From: Rhizobiales bacterium 64-17
Lineage (GTDB): Bacteria; Pseudomonadota; Alphaproteobacteria; Rhizobiales; Xanthobacteraceae
DNA length: 36,114 nucleotides
Assembly: GCA_001899285.1 (NCBI GenBank)
Contig: MKWA01000015.1
Coordinates: 238,918 to 275,031 of the forward strand
Reading direction: 5' to 3'
Every line of letters starts with the position of its first letter. Within the stretch, counting starts at the first letter, position 1. Below are positions 22,920 to 33,030 of this stretch, piece by piece. The notes beneath the pieces were generated by a model. It did no database searches, was not told the DNA's origin, and saw nothing but the letters and a program-made list of their open reading frames with translations. The position numbers were made by a program, and so were the translations under genes.

Positions 22920-23765
22920 TCACGCGAACGACGCGAACCGATAGCCGAACCGGTCGAAATCGCGCTCGTAGGCGCGCCGCACGCGTCGCGCAAGGTCCGG
23001 CGTGTAGTAGTCCTGCCATGACATGCGCGCCGAGGTTCGCAGTGGAATATGCGCGCCCCGCCGCAACGTCGCATCGGCACCGATGTGGTCGAGCACGGGC
23101 ACGATGTCCCGGTCGAACGTCTCGACCCGGCCGATGAGATCGTAGGTGAGGCCGGGCATCGCCACGATGTCGTCCTGCACCTCCCAGTGCGCGTCGAGCC
23201 GGCATACGGCGGTTTCGGCGGCGTAGGTGACGAAATCGGCGAAGTCGAGTTCGTCCATGCCTTCGCCCGGCAACGTTGGATCGACCTGCGGGCGCAGCGC
23301 GAGATACTGGTCGATGAACGGATTTCCCGGTCGCAGTGGCCGGCCCTGGAATTTATCGGCCCAGGCCGACACCAGCCGGTCATAAGGATTGCGGACGAAG
23401 GTGAAGCGCAGCGTCGCCGGGTCGGTGACGAGGCGATGGAATTTCGCCGGGCCGATCTCGAACGGCGACGGCAGGCCGCTGAGGCTGCGCCGATGCACCT
23501 GATCCGGCGACGGATGACGACCGATGAGGTGGCTGAGCAGCATCTTGATTGAGGTCGACGCGCTTTTCGGCACGCTGACATAGATCAGCCTGTGTTCGGG
23601 CAGTGCGTCGATATGGGCATTCGGCGCGTAGCCGGTGGTGTTGATCTCGGAATAGAAATCGGCGGCGTCCGGATGGCGATAGCGGTCGAGCGCAAAGCCA
23701 AGATAAGCGCGGGCGCGATGCAGGTAATAACGGGTGGATTGCGTCAGCGGCGCGTGAAGTAGCAC
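22920..23765 (-). CDS. Sulfotransferase family 2 (carbohydrate sulfotransferase-like) protein
   Basis: Encodes 281 residues if started at GTG 23765 (GAGAG a few bases upstream); an ATG at 23975 would add 70 basic, low-similarity residues crossing an intergenic-looking region and is disfavoured. PAPS-binding elements are visible: 5'-phosphosulfate loop YVSVPKSASTSIK (62-74) and 3'-phosphate site TFVRNPYDRLVSAW (122-135). These match Sulfotransfer_2 proteins that sulfate glycans, so the acceptor may be a surface polysaccharide or lipid; this is inference. Convergent with livF and isolated from sulfate-activation genes. Confidence 0.78.
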   Translation of the reverse strand: MLLHAPLTQSTRYYLHRARAYLGFALDRYRHPDAADFYSEINTTGYAPNAHIDALPEHRLIYVSVPKSASTSIKMLLSHLIGRHPSPDQVHRRSLSGLPSPFEIGPAKFHRLVTDPATLRFTFVRNPYDRLVSAWADKFQGRPLRPGNPFIDQYLALRPQVDPTLPGEGMDELDFADFVTYAAETAVCRLDAHWEVQDDIVAMPGLTYDLIGRVETFDRDIVPVLDHIGADATLRRGAHIPLRTSARMSWQDYYTPDLARRVRRAYERDFDRFGYRFASFA

Positions 23766-23923
23766 ATGCGCTCTCGTTCGGTCGCGTCCCCCGCTGGGCA
23801 ACCTGTCGCATTCGCGGCGCGCACGCAGCTTACGCTTTCGTAATGCAGTGCTCTGGTGGCGTGACTTTACGATATCACGCGGCGATTTTACGGGCTGGAT
23901 ATGTGCGGATTGATTGCAAGGCA

Positions 23924-23954
23924 GTGCGTGCGCACGCGCGTATGTACACGCGCG
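23924..23954. other. 31-bp perfect alternating purine-pyrimidine tract
   Basis: Every step from 23924 to 23954 alternates purine and pyrimidine (mostly GC and GT/AC steps), with an internal palindrome GCGTGCGCACGC and a near-palindromic CGCGCGTATGTACACGCGCG. It lies in the 249-bp gap between the sulfotransferase start and the 24015-24266 gene. Such tracts can adopt Z-DNA or a cruciform under negative supercoiling. Nothing else was seen in this gap. Confidence 0.7.
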
Positions 23955-24014
23955 GATGCGATCACGCGGCCGCATGCGTGAGATGCGGTCAGTTCAAGCG
24001 AAGAGATGTTGCGA

Positions 24015-24266
24015 TCAGCGCGCGCGGCGGCGGTTGAGGAAGTCCAGCGCCGTCACCCGCAGGCTGAGCGGCGAATTGGGGAAACTCGCGCGCAAGAGTT
24101 TCAGGGCTTCCGCATCGGATGCCGGATGAAACGCCATGATGCGCTCGGCCATGGTCGATGCCAGATCGGCCGATTGCCGCGGCCGGACATAGCCGGCGAG
24201 CGGGGGCGACTCGTGATACGGCAAAAGATCGTCGTGAGTCGCGAGCGTCATGGTGGCGTCCTTCAT
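24015..24266 (-). CDS. Small hypothetical protein, conserved-looking
   Basis: Encodes 83 residues from ATG 24266 (GGGGA upstream) or 78 from ATG 24251 (AAGGA 7 nt upstream); both are credible. The sequence is soluble and mixed alpha, with a proline-rich N-terminal part (HESPPLAGYVRPRQSADLA) and a helical C-terminal part ending DFLNRRRAR. No signal peptide, membrane segment or known motif was found. Real-gene status rests on two good ribosome sites, normal amino-acid composition and lack of a competing frame. Function unknown. Confidence 0.6.
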   Translation of the reverse strand: MKDATMTLATHDDLLPYHESPPLAGYVRPRQSADLASTMAERIMAFHPASDAEALKLLRASFPNSPLSLRVTALDFLNRRRAR

Positions 24267-24350
24267 GCGGTATCCCCAATGTCGGCCTGCGCCGGTTACC
24301 GGATCGTTAACGGCAGCTTCAGGTTCCAGTTCCCCTCGCTGGCTGCACAA

Positions 24351-24380
24351 ACAAAAAGCCCGCCGATGAGGGCGGGCTTT
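24351..24380 (-). terminator. Rho-independent terminator for the 24403-25113 gene
   Basis: Read on the minus strand, a perfect 10-bp stem AAAGCCCGCC / GGCGGGCTTT with a 6-nt loop is followed by a short T run (TTTTTGT). It lies 22 nt past the stop codon of the fumarylacetoacetate-hydrolase-family gene. Confidence 0.88.
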
Positions 24381-24402
24381 CCGTCGAAATCTGAAGTGCC
24401 GC

Positions 24403-25113
24403 TTATTTGAGCGGCTGGCCGATGGTGACGGTCAGCTTGCCGACGCCCTCGCATTCACATTCGATCTTGTCGCCGGCCACGGTGGCGGCAACGCCGGCCG
24501 GGGTTCCGGTCATGATGATGTCGCCGGCTTCGAGCGCGACCATCTCCGAGAGCTTGGAGATCGTCTCGGGCACGTTCCAGATCAGTTGGTTGAGGTCGCC
24601 ATCCTGGCGGATTTGGCCGTTCACCTTGAGGGTGATCTTGCCCTTGGTCGGGTGGCCGATCTTGCTCGCCGGCATGATCGGGCCGCACGGCGCCGAGCCG
24701 TCGAACGCCTTGCCGATCTCCCACGGGCGCTTGACGTCGCGCGAGGCGATCTGCAGGTCGCGGCGGGTGAGGTCGATGCCGACCGCATAGCCGTAAATGG
24801 TGTCGTTGGCTTTGGCGACCGGGATATTGCGGCCGCCCGACTTCAGCGCGACGACGAGTTCGACCTCGTGGTGCATGTCCTTGGTCAGCGACGGATACGG
24901 CACGGTCTGGCCGTCATGGACGATGGCGTCCGCGGGCTTGGCGAAGAAGAACGGCGGCGCGCGCTCGTCCTGGCCCATTTCGCGGATGTGCTCGATGTAG
25001 TTGCGGCCGACGCACCAGATGCGGCGTACCGGGAACACCTCGCTCGCGCCCGCGACCTCGATATAGGGCTGCGGCGCCGGCGGAATGACATACTTCTTGT
25101 CGTTGTTGCTCAT
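24403..25113 (-). CDS. Fumarylacetoacetate hydrolase-family protein (fumarylpyruvate hydrolase/acylpyruvase type)
   Basis: Encodes 236 residues from ATG 25113 (ATG 25119 would add two). Metal ligands of the FAH fold are E83 and E85 in MHHEVELVVAL and D114 in GIDLTRRD; a candidate catalytic histidine is H42 in NYIEHIREMG. TGTPAGVA near the C-terminus is also diagnostic. Family members hydrolyse fumarylpyruvate (gentisate route), acylpyruvates, or decarboxylate oxaloacetate. The short single-domain size and the N-terminal layout best fit the fumarylpyruvate-hydrolase/acylpyruvase group. It stands alone between two terminators or gaps, so context gives no substrate. Confidence 0.87.
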   Translation of the reverse strand: MSNNDKKYVIPPAPQPYIEVAGASEVFPVRRIWCVGRNYIEHIREMGQDERAPPFFFAKPADAIVHDGQTVPYPSLTKDMHHEVELVVALKSGGRNIPVAKANDTIYGYAVGIDLTRRDLQIASRDVKRPWEIGKAFDGSAPCGPIMPASKIGHPTKGKITLKVNGQIRQDGDLNQLIWNVPETISKLSEMVALEAGDIIMTGTPAGVAATVAGDKIECECEGVGKLTVTIGQPLK

Positions 25114-25232
25114 GACCATCTGTTCGCTGAAAGAGCCGGAGGAGCTTCCGGTAACGCATTTTGCCGCAGGCGTACAGGGGCGGGGATTGGGCCGCGAGCC
25201 CGGATCGGCTGGCCCGTATCTCGGGTGGTTGA

Positions 25233-27059
<1,827 letters not shown>

Positions 27060-27171
27060 GAGGTCTCGCGTCCGGAACCGGGGTCGGAAAGGGTTAATCC
27101 GGCGCGGCCGGTGGGGGCTACATGCCCCCCCGGATGGGATTTTTCAAGTTGGTCTGGGGATTTGCCGGCCG

Positions 27172-28188
27172 TCAGGCAGCGGCGGTTGCTTCGCCGCGCG
27201 GGTCTTCCGGATCGGCGGCCAGGCGGATTTCCCACGCCAGCGCATGCGAGACGATGGTGTCGAGGTTCTCGTATTGCGGCTCCCAGTCCAGCGTCGCGCG
27301 GATGCGGGTGGTGTCGGCGACGAGGCTGGCGGCATCGCCGGCGCGGCGGCCGACATAATCCACATCGACCGCGAGCCCGCTGACGCGGCGGATCGCCTCG
27401 ATCACCTCCAGCACCGACGAGCCGCGGCCATAGCCGCAGTTGAACGTGTCGCTCGCGCCGCCCGCGCGCAGATTTCGCAGCGCCGCCCAATGCGCGCGCG
27501 CGAGGTCCGTGACGTGGATGTAGTCGCGGATGCAGGTGCCGTCCGGCGTCGGATAGTCGGTGCCGAACACCTTGAGTTCGGGGCGCAGCCCGATCGCCGC
27601 CTGCGCCGCAAGCTTGATCAGATGCGTCGCCGCTGGCGTCGACTGGCCAGTGCGCAGCTTCGGATCGGCGCCCGCGACATTGAAGTAGCGCAGGATCGTG
27701 TGCTTGAGGCCATGCGCGCGGGTGACGTCGCGCAGCATCACCTCGGTCATCAGTTTGGACCAGCCGTAAGGTGACAGCGGCGCCTTGGCGGCATCTTCGC
27801 TCACCGGCGCATTGTCCTGCTCGCCGTAGACGGCGGCGGTGGACGAGAACACGAAATTCTTGACGCCGTGCTTCACCGCGGTCTCGATCAGCGCGCGCGA
27901 GGTGACGGTGTTGTTGAGATAATAGCCGAGCGGATCGGCGACCGATTCCGGCACGACGATGGAGCCGGCGAAATGGATGACGGAATCGACCTTGTGGCGG
28001 TCGATCAGCGAGCCGACCAGCGCCTGATTGCCGGCCTCGCCGACGATCAGCGGCACGCCCGAGGGCAGCGCGAAGCGGAAACCGGTGCTCAGATTGTCGA
28101 GGACGACGACCGGCTCGCCCGCATCGGTGAGCTCGTGGACTGTGTGGCTGCCGATATAGCCGGCGCCGCCGGTCACCAGGACGGTCAT
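27172..28188 (-). CDS. galE: UDP-glucose 4-epimerase
   Basis: Encodes 338 residues, the GalE length. The NAD site is VTGGAGYIGSH (5-15); the catalytic residues are the serine/threonine of FSSTAAVYG (around 114-117), Y141 and K145 in YGWSK; RYFNVAGAD and CIRDYIHVTDLA are further GalE hallmarks. It interconverts UDP-glucose and UDP-galactose for surface polysaccharide and LPS. ATG 28188 is preferred over 28197 because GAGGGG sits at proper distance. It is divergent from waaC, with the shared promoter region 28189-28330. A hairpin (GGGGGC / GCCCCC around 27113-27131) lies downstream, but it lacks a T run. Confidence 0.93.
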   Translation of the reverse strand: MTVLVTGGAGYIGSHTVHELTDAGEPVVVLDNLSTGFRFALPSGVPLIVGEAGNQALVGSLIDRHKVDSVIHFAGSIVVPESVADPLGYYLNNTVTSRALIETAVKHGVKNFVFSSTAAVYGEQDNAPVSEDAAKAPLSPYGWSKLMTEVMLRDVTRAHGLKHTILRYFNVAGADPKLRTGQSTPAATHLIKLAAQAAIGLRPELKVFGTDYPTPDGTCIRDYIHVTDLARAHWAALRNLRAGGASDTFNCGYGRGSSVLEVIEAIRRVSGLAVDVDYVGRRAGDAASLVADTTRIRATLDWEPQYENLDTIVSHALAWEIRLAADPEDPRGEATAAA

Positions 28189-28330
28189 GGTCCGCATCCC
28201 CTCGCGCGTAAATGTGGGAATGACGCTAGGGGCCGCGATATAAATGTCCGGTTAGTGATGGCCAACTCGCCGGAGTGCCTGCCGAATTGCGTTCGACATC
28301 CTTAACAGGACGTATATGACAGGGATGCGA

Positions 28331-29287
28331 ATGACCGACATCCTGTTCATCAAGACCTCGTCGCTGGGTGACGTGATCCACCACATGCCGGCCGTGACCG
28401 AGGCGCGGCGGCAATACCCCGACGCGCATATCGCCTGGGTGGTGGAGGAGGCGTTTGCGCCGCTGGCGCGGCTGCATCCGGGCGTGAGCACCGTCATCCC
28501 GGTGGCGTCGCGGCGCTGGCGCCGTGCGCCGTTCGCAGCTTCGACATGGCGCGAGGTCGGCGCATTCCGCGCGGCGGTGCGGGCGCGTTCCTACGACGCG
28601 GTGATCGACACGCAGGGGCTGGCGCGCACGGCCCTGATCGCAAGGGCCGCGCGCGGAACGCGCTACGGCTACGACACCGCGAGCGTGCGCGAGCGCGTGG
28701 CGGCGTGGTTCTACGACAGGACATTCCGGGTCGGGCGGCAGCTTCATGCGATCGAGCGCAATCGCGTGCTGACTGCACTCGCGCTCGGCTACACGATGCG
28801 GTTTCCGCCGGACTACGGATTGCAGGAGCGGATCGCGCAGATGCCGGGCCATTATGCCGTGCTGCTGCACGCGACCGCGCAAGCCGGCAAGGAATGGCCG
28901 GAGGCGAACTGGATCGCGCTTGGCGGTCAGATCGCCGCGCGCGGCATCGAGGTGTTGCTGCCGTGGGGCAATGATCGCGAGCGCGATCGCGCCGAACGGC
29001 TCAAGGCTGCGATCCCCGGCGCGCGCGTGCCGGCGCGTCAGCCGCTCGATGCGGTGGCGGCGATGCTGGCCGGCGCGCGCTTCGTCGTCGGCGTCGATAC
29101 CGGGCTGGTGCACCTTGCTGCCGCGCTGAACGTGCCGCTGGTGGCGATCTTCACCGGCAGCGTGCCGGCGCTCACCGGGCCTGTCGGCACGGCGCCGCTG
29201 GCGGTGGTCGGCGCGCAGGGACTGGTGCCATCGGTCGGCGAAGTGGCGAAGGCGTTGGTGCAGGTCGAGGCCGAGGCGTCGCGCTAA
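28331..29287 (+). CDS. waaC: Lipopolysaccharide heptosyltransferase I (GT9)
   Basis: Encodes 318 residues from ATG 28331, which has AGGG 7 nt upstream and starts [20 protein letters not shown], the normal WaaC N-terminus; ATGs at 28316 and 28325 would add up to five residues. The GT9 fold is supported by [29 protein letters not shown] and [17 protein letters not shown] (nucleotide-sugar binding). WaaC adds the first L-glycero-D-manno-heptose to Kdo at the inner membrane. It converges with gmhB, their stop codons overlapping by four bases. Confidence 0.92.
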   Translation: MTDILFIKTSSLGDVIHHMPAVTEARRQYPDAHIAWVVEEAFAPLARLHPGVSTVIPVASRRWRRAPFAASTWREVGAFRAAVRARSYDAVIDTQGLARTALIARAARGTRYGYDTASVRERVAAWFYDRTFRVGRQLHAIERNRVLTALALGYTMRFPPDYGLQERIAQMPGHYAVLLHATAQAGKEWPEANWIALGGQIAARGIEVLLPWGNDRERDRAERLKAAIPGARVPARQPLDAVAAMLAGARFVVGVDTGLVHLAAALNVPLVAIFTGSVPALTGPVGTAPLAVVGAQGLVPSVGEVAKALVQVEAEASR

Positions 29288-29790
29288 CCCAAAAGCTTCC
29301 GCACGAAATCGTCGAGATTGCCGCCGGTGAAGAAATGCCCGGCGATGCCGGCGGCGGCCGCCGCCTGCATGTCGGTGTCCTTGTCGCCGATCAGGAAGCT
29401 GCGCGCGCGATCGACCGGCCAGTGCCGCATCAGATCGAGCAACATGCCGGGCTTCGGCTTTCGCCAGCCGGAATCGCGCCGATAGGCCTCGACCTCGCCG
29501 TCGGCGAGCCATGGGCAATAGCGCGCATCGTCGATCCGGCCGCCCGCGCGCGCGATCTCCTCGCGCATGAAGCGGTCGATCGCGGCGAGATCGGCCTCGG
29601 TGTAATAGCCGCGCGCGATTCCCGATTGGTTGGAGACGACGAAGACGAGATAGCCGGCGGCATTGAGCCGCTTCACGCCGTCGATCGCGCCGTCGATCCA
29701 GCGGAAGCGCTCACGCGTCGCGACGTAACCCTCGTCGTGATTGAGCACGCCGTCGCGATCGAGGAACGCCGCGGGCTGGAGCGTGCTCAT
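29284..29790 (-). CDS. gmhB: D-glycero-D-manno-heptose 1,7-bisphosphate 7-phosphatase (HAD family)
   Basis: Encodes 168 residues; ATG 29790 overlaps the upstream dehydrogenase stop (ATGA). HAD motifs: D11 and D13 in [10 protein letters not shown]54 in [17 protein letters not shown] (about 111-116), and GDKDTD (135-140). It removes the 7-phosphate in the ADP-heptose pathway. The zinc loop of classical GmhB (C, H and two further C) is not intact: only C92 remains in YCPW, with W94 where His is expected and [11 protein letters not shown] in place of the Cys pair. This variant occurs in related alphaproteobacteria, to my recollection, and probably folds without zinc. Histidinol-phosphatase-like activity is a less likely alternative. 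Confidence 0.87.
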   Translation of the reverse strand: MSTLQPAAFLDRDGVLNHDEGYVATRERFRWIDGAIDGVKRLNAAGYLVFVVSNQSGIARGYYTEADLAAIDRFMREEIARAGGRIDDARYCPWLADGEVEAYRRDSGWRKPKPGMLLDLMRHWPVDRARSFLIGDKDTDMQAAAAAGIAGHFFTGGNLDDFVRKLLG

Positions 29791-30764
29791 CCCTGTTTCG
29801 GCGGCCAAGGGGTTTCCGGCACCGGTGTCAGCGGCGGCTTGCCGGCGAAATACGCGAGCAGGTTGTCGACCACGAGTTGATCCATCGCGCGGCGCGTATG
29901 CACGGAGGCCGAGCCGAGATGTGGCAGCAGCACGACATTCTCCATCGCCATTAATTCGGCCGGGACATGCGGCTCGTTGACGAACACGTCGAGGCCGGCG
30001 GACATGATGGTGTTATTTTTCAACGCATCGATCAACGCCGGCTCGTCGATCACCGAGCCGCGCGCCATGTTGATGACGATGCCGTTCGGGCCGAGCGCCT
30101 TGAGCACCTCGGCATTGATCATGTTCTTGGTGGCGGCGCCGCCCGGCACGATCAGCATCAGCGTGTCAACGTCGCGCGCCATATCGAGGAGCTTTGGATA
30201 ATACGTGTATGTCACGCCCTGCTGCGGGTTGCGGCTGTGGTAGACGACCGGCACGCCGAATGCTTCGAGCCGCTTGCCGATGGCGCGGCCGATGCGGCCC
30301 ATGCCGACGATGCCGACGGTGCGGTCGCGCATCGTCGCCGGACTCAGGCGATAGCCGCCCTGCGGCCATTTGCCGGCGCGCAGATAGCGCTCTCCCTGTG
30401 GCAGTTCGCGTGCCGTCATCAGCAGAAGGCCGAGCGCGGTATCTGCGACTTCCTCGTTGAGCACGTCTGGTGTGTTGGTCACGGTGATGCCGTGCGCCCC
30501 CGCCCACTTTGCATCGACGTGGTCGTAGCCGACGCCGAACGACGAAATCATTTTCAGCTTTGGAAGCCGTTGCATGAGTGCGGCGTCGATCTTGTAGGCG
30601 GTGTAGGCGACGGCGATGCCGCTGATCTTGTCGGTGAGCGGGGCAAGAAAGGCGTCCGGATCCTTGGCGTCGATCAACGCATGCAGCGTGACGGCATTGG
30701 CCAATCCATTGACGATGGTCGGCTTCTTGTGGCCGACGAGCAGAACATCAGGCTTTCCGGACAT
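29787..30764 (-). CDS. D-isomer-specific 2-hydroxyacid dehydrogenase (glyoxylate/hydroxypyruvate reductase-like)
   Basis: Encodes 325 residues from ATG 30764 (GGGGAA upstream). The NAD(P) motif is [14 protein letters not shown] (150-163), and the catalytic triad is R235 in [10 protein letters not shown]264 in FVNEPHVP and H282 in [14 protein letters not shown] at 177-181 follows the beta strand that sets cofactor choice; the arginine suggests NADPH. The family reduces glyoxylate, hydroxypyruvate or other 2-keto acids. It is translationally coupled to gmhB, unusual for an LPS locus. Whether it serves core-sugar metabolism or is a passenger is unknown. Confidence 0.9.
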   Translation of the reverse strand: MSGKPDVLLVGHKKPTIVNGLANAVTLHALIDAKDPDAFLAPLTDKISGIAVAYTAYKIDAALMQRLPKLKMISSFGVGYDHVDAKWAGAHGITVTNTPDVLNEEVADTALGLLLMTARELPQGERYLRAGKWPQGGYRLSPATMRDRTVGIVGMGRIGRAIGKRLEAFGVPVVYHSRNPQQGVTYTYYPKLLDMARDVDTLMLIVPGGAATKNMINAEVLKALGPNGIVINMARGSVIDEPALIDALKNNTIMSAGLDVFVNEPHVPAELMAMENVVLLPHLGSASVHTRRAMDQLVVDNLLAYFAGKPPLTPVPETPWPPKQG

Positions 30765-30851
30765 GAAATATTCCCCGATCGAAACAGGCGGCGACACAGT
30801 CGCGAATTGCGGCAGCCAAAGTCAACGGTGCGACGCTCAGGCTTTTGGCCG

Positions 30852-31907
30852 TCATGATTGCGGCCAGATGCGCGGCAATCCGCGCACCGCGTCGTAGACG
30901 CGCGCCGGCGTGACATCGGCGGTGCGCCGATGGGCCACCGCGGGATTGCCCTCCTGCCGCGCGCGCTCCCGCGCGGCGTCATCGCCCGGCGGTTCGAGGA
31001 TCGCGGCGACCGGATTGAGCGGCTTCCAGTGCCATGGGCTGGTAGGACCGAAGATTGCCACGGTCGGCGTGCCGATCGCGGCGGCAACGTGCATCAGCCC
31101 GGAATCGTTGGTGACGGCGGCGTCGGCGGCAGCGAGCGCCAGCGCCGCGTTGCGTAGATCGGTGCCGGTGAGGTTTTTCACCCGCGGTCCGCTGCCGGCG
31201 GCGATCCTGTCAGCGTCCGCGCTTTCCGCCGGGCCGCCGAGTACCCAGACCGACGCGCCGGCATCGGTGAGTGCCTTGGCGAGGGCTGCATAATGCTCCG
31301 GCGGCCAGGCCTTGCCGGCGCCAACCGCGCCGGGCGCGAAGGCGATCACCGGCCGTGACGCATCGGCGAGGCCATTGCGCGCCCGCCAGGCGTCGATCTC
31401 CGCTTGCGGCACGATCAATTCCGGCAGCGGCCAGCCGGCCGGCAGCGGCGCATCTTTCGGCAAGGCGAGCGCGCCCATCTGATCGATCATGCGCGGGACT
31501 TTCCGCTCGCCGGGGCGGATGTCGTTGAGCAGGCCGAGCCGTGCCTCGCCAAAAAAGCCGGTGCGGACCGGGATGCCGGCCAATGCCGGCGCCAGCGCCG
31601 ACTTCCACGTGCGCAACATGACGATGGACTGACCGTAGTGCTCACGGCGCAGCCGCTCGGCCAGCGCGCGGTGGCGGCCGAGCGCGAGACGCCGGCGCGG
31701 CAGATCCCAGACGATCGCCTGCCGCAGCCCCGGCATGTAGTCGGCCAGCGGCGCGCACAGCGTGCTCGACACCATGTCGACCGGCCGGTCCGGCTGCTGC
31801 TGGCGCAGCAGTTTCACGATCGAATGCGCGCGGATGAAGTCGCCGATCCACACATAGGAGATCAGCAGAACCGGGTCAGATATATGTAGATTTGAATTTG
31901 AGTTCAT
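30852..31907 (-). CDS. waaF: GT9 heptosyltransferase, probable heptosyltransferase II
   Basis: Encodes 351 residues from ATG 31907; ATG 31952 would add 15. Neither has a clear ribosome site. The N-terminus PVLLISYVWIGDFIRAHSIV is the WaaF form, and FAPGAVGAGKAWPPEHYAAL, VTNDSGLMHVAAAIGTP and FGPTSPWHWKPLNP give the ADP-heptose-binding half. WaaF adds the second heptose to the inner core. The first codons lie in a strikingly AT-rich stretch (about 31880-31936) shared with the probable promoter of the divergent hldD. It is followed after 87 nt by the dehydrogenase and gmhB, likely one transcription unit. Confidence 0.88.
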   Translation of the reverse strand: MNSNSNLHISDPVLLISYVWIGDFIRAHSIVKLLRQQQPDRPVDMVSSTLCAPLADYMPGLRQAIVWDLPRRRLALGRHRALAERLRREHYGQSIVMLRTWKSALAPALAGIPVRTGFFGEARLGLLNDIRPGERKVPRMIDQMGALALPKDAPLPAGWPLPELIVPQAEIDAWRARNGLADASRPVIAFAPGAVGAGKAWPPEHYAALAKALTDAGASVWVLGGPAESADADRIAAGSGPRVKNLTGTDLRNAALALAAADAAVTNDSGLMHVAAAIGTPTVAIFGPTSPWHWKPLNPVAAILEPPGDDAARERARQEGNPAVAHRRTADVTPARVYDAVRGLPRIWPQS

Positions 31908-31926
31908 ATATTGAATGAATAAAGAT
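31898..31926 (+). promoter_or_regulatory. Possible promoter of the hldD-hldE unit
   Basis: TTGAGT (31898-31903), a 17-nt AT-rich spacer, then AAAGAT (31921-31926), within the AT-rich island that also contains the waaF start. The distance to the hldD ATG at 32044 is about 118 nt. Weak by consensus; the base-composition contrast with surrounding DNA is the main support. Confidence 0.3.
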
Positions 31927-32043
31927 TCGGTTTTATCTGGCGAGGTCGTCATTTCGCCGGGGATGGCCGTTCACCGCACACCTGCCGGACCGTTGCGCAT
32001 TCGGCAAGTCTTAGGCAAAGAATTTCCGGACAAAGGATAGCGC

Positions 32044-33030
32044 ATGTTGCTCGTTACCGGCGGCGCCGGGTTCATCGGCTCGAATATCGTCGCCAGCCTG
32101 AACGAGGCCGGCCGCACCGATGTCGTCGTCAACGACCGGCTCGGCAAGGGCTCGGACTCGCGCTGGCGCAACCTGGCCAAGCGGCAGCTCGCCGATATCG
32201 TGCCGCCCGCCGACCTGATGACGTGGCTTGATGGCCGCAAGCTCGACGCCGTGATCCATATGGGCGCGATCTCCTCGACCACGGCGGACGACGCTGATGA
32301 GGTCATCGAGAATAATTTCCGGCTGTCGCTGCGGCTGCTGGACTGGTGCACGGAGAACCGCACGCCGTTCATCTATGCTTCGTCGGCGGCGACCTACGGC
32401 GAGGGCGAGCAGGGCTTCGTTGACGACTGGTCGCTCGAGGCGCTGCGCAAACTCAAGCCGCTCAATCTCTACGGCTGGAGCAAGAGCCTGTTCGATCTCG
32501 CGCTGGTTGATCGTGTAGTGAAGAAGCAGCCGCTGCCGCCGCAATGGGCCGGCCTCAAGTTCTTCAACGTGTTTGGTCCGAACGAATATCACAAAGGCCC
32601 GATGGCGAGCGTGCTTGCCAAGGTGTTCGATAGCGCGAAGTCCGGCGAACCGGTGCGGCTGTTCAAGTCGCATCGCGACGGCATCGCCGACGGCGACCAG
32701 CGCCGCGACTTCATCTACGTGGAGGACGCGGTGGCGGTCATTCAATGGCTGCTCGAGATGCCATCGGTATCCGGCCTCTTCAACGTCGGCACCGGTGAGG
32801 CGCGCAGCTTCCGCGAGATGATCACGGCGATGTTCACGGCGCTCGGCCGCGCGCCGAACATCAATTACGTGGATATGCCGCTGTCGATCCGCGACCAGTA
32901 CCAGTATTTCACGCAGGCGAGCGCCGAGAATCTGCGGCGCGCCGGCTACAACGGCGGCTTCCAGCCGCTCGAAGCCACCGTCGCGCGTTACGTGACGCGG
33001 TATCTCGACCGGACGGACCGGTATCGCTGA
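32044..33030 (+). CDS. hldD: ADP-L-glycero-D-manno-heptose 6-epimerase
   Basis: Encodes 328 residues from ATG 32044 (AAAGGA 6 nt upstream). The Rossmann motif is [11 protein letters not shown] (4-14). The catalytic residues are S114 in [10 protein letters not shown]143 and K147 in [14 protein letters not shown] and [13 protein letters not shown] are specific to HldD/RfaD. It converts ADP-D-glycero-D-manno-heptose to the L-glycero form, the donor for WaaC and WaaF. Its stop overlaps the hldE start (TGATG at 33028-33032). Confidence 0.95.
   Translation: MLLVTGGAGFIGSNIVASLNEAGRTDVVVNDRLGKGSDSRWRNLAKRQLADIVPPADLMTWLDGRKLDAVIHMGAISSTTADDADEVIENNFRLSLRLLDWCTENRTPFIYASSAATYGEGEQGFVDDWSLEALRKLKPLNLYGWSKSLFDLALVDRVVKKQPLPPQWAGLKFFNVFGPNEYHKGPMASVLAKVFDSAKSGEPVRLFKSHRDGIADGDQRRDFIYVEDAVAVIQWLLEMPSVSGLFNVGTGEARSFREMITAMFTALGRAPNINYVDMPLSIRDQYQYFTQASAENLRRAGYNGGFQPLEATVARYVTRYLDRTDRYR

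Noticed and set aside
23766-23975. 70-residue N-terminal extension of the sulfotransferase
   Set aside because: The extension is arginine-rich, lies over an intergenic-looking region near the alternating tract and adds nothing before the sulfotransferase fold.
27113-27131. Hairpin GGGGGC/GCCCCC downstream of galE as a terminator
   Set aside because: No T run follows on the minus strand, so intrinsic termination is not supported; it could still be structural.
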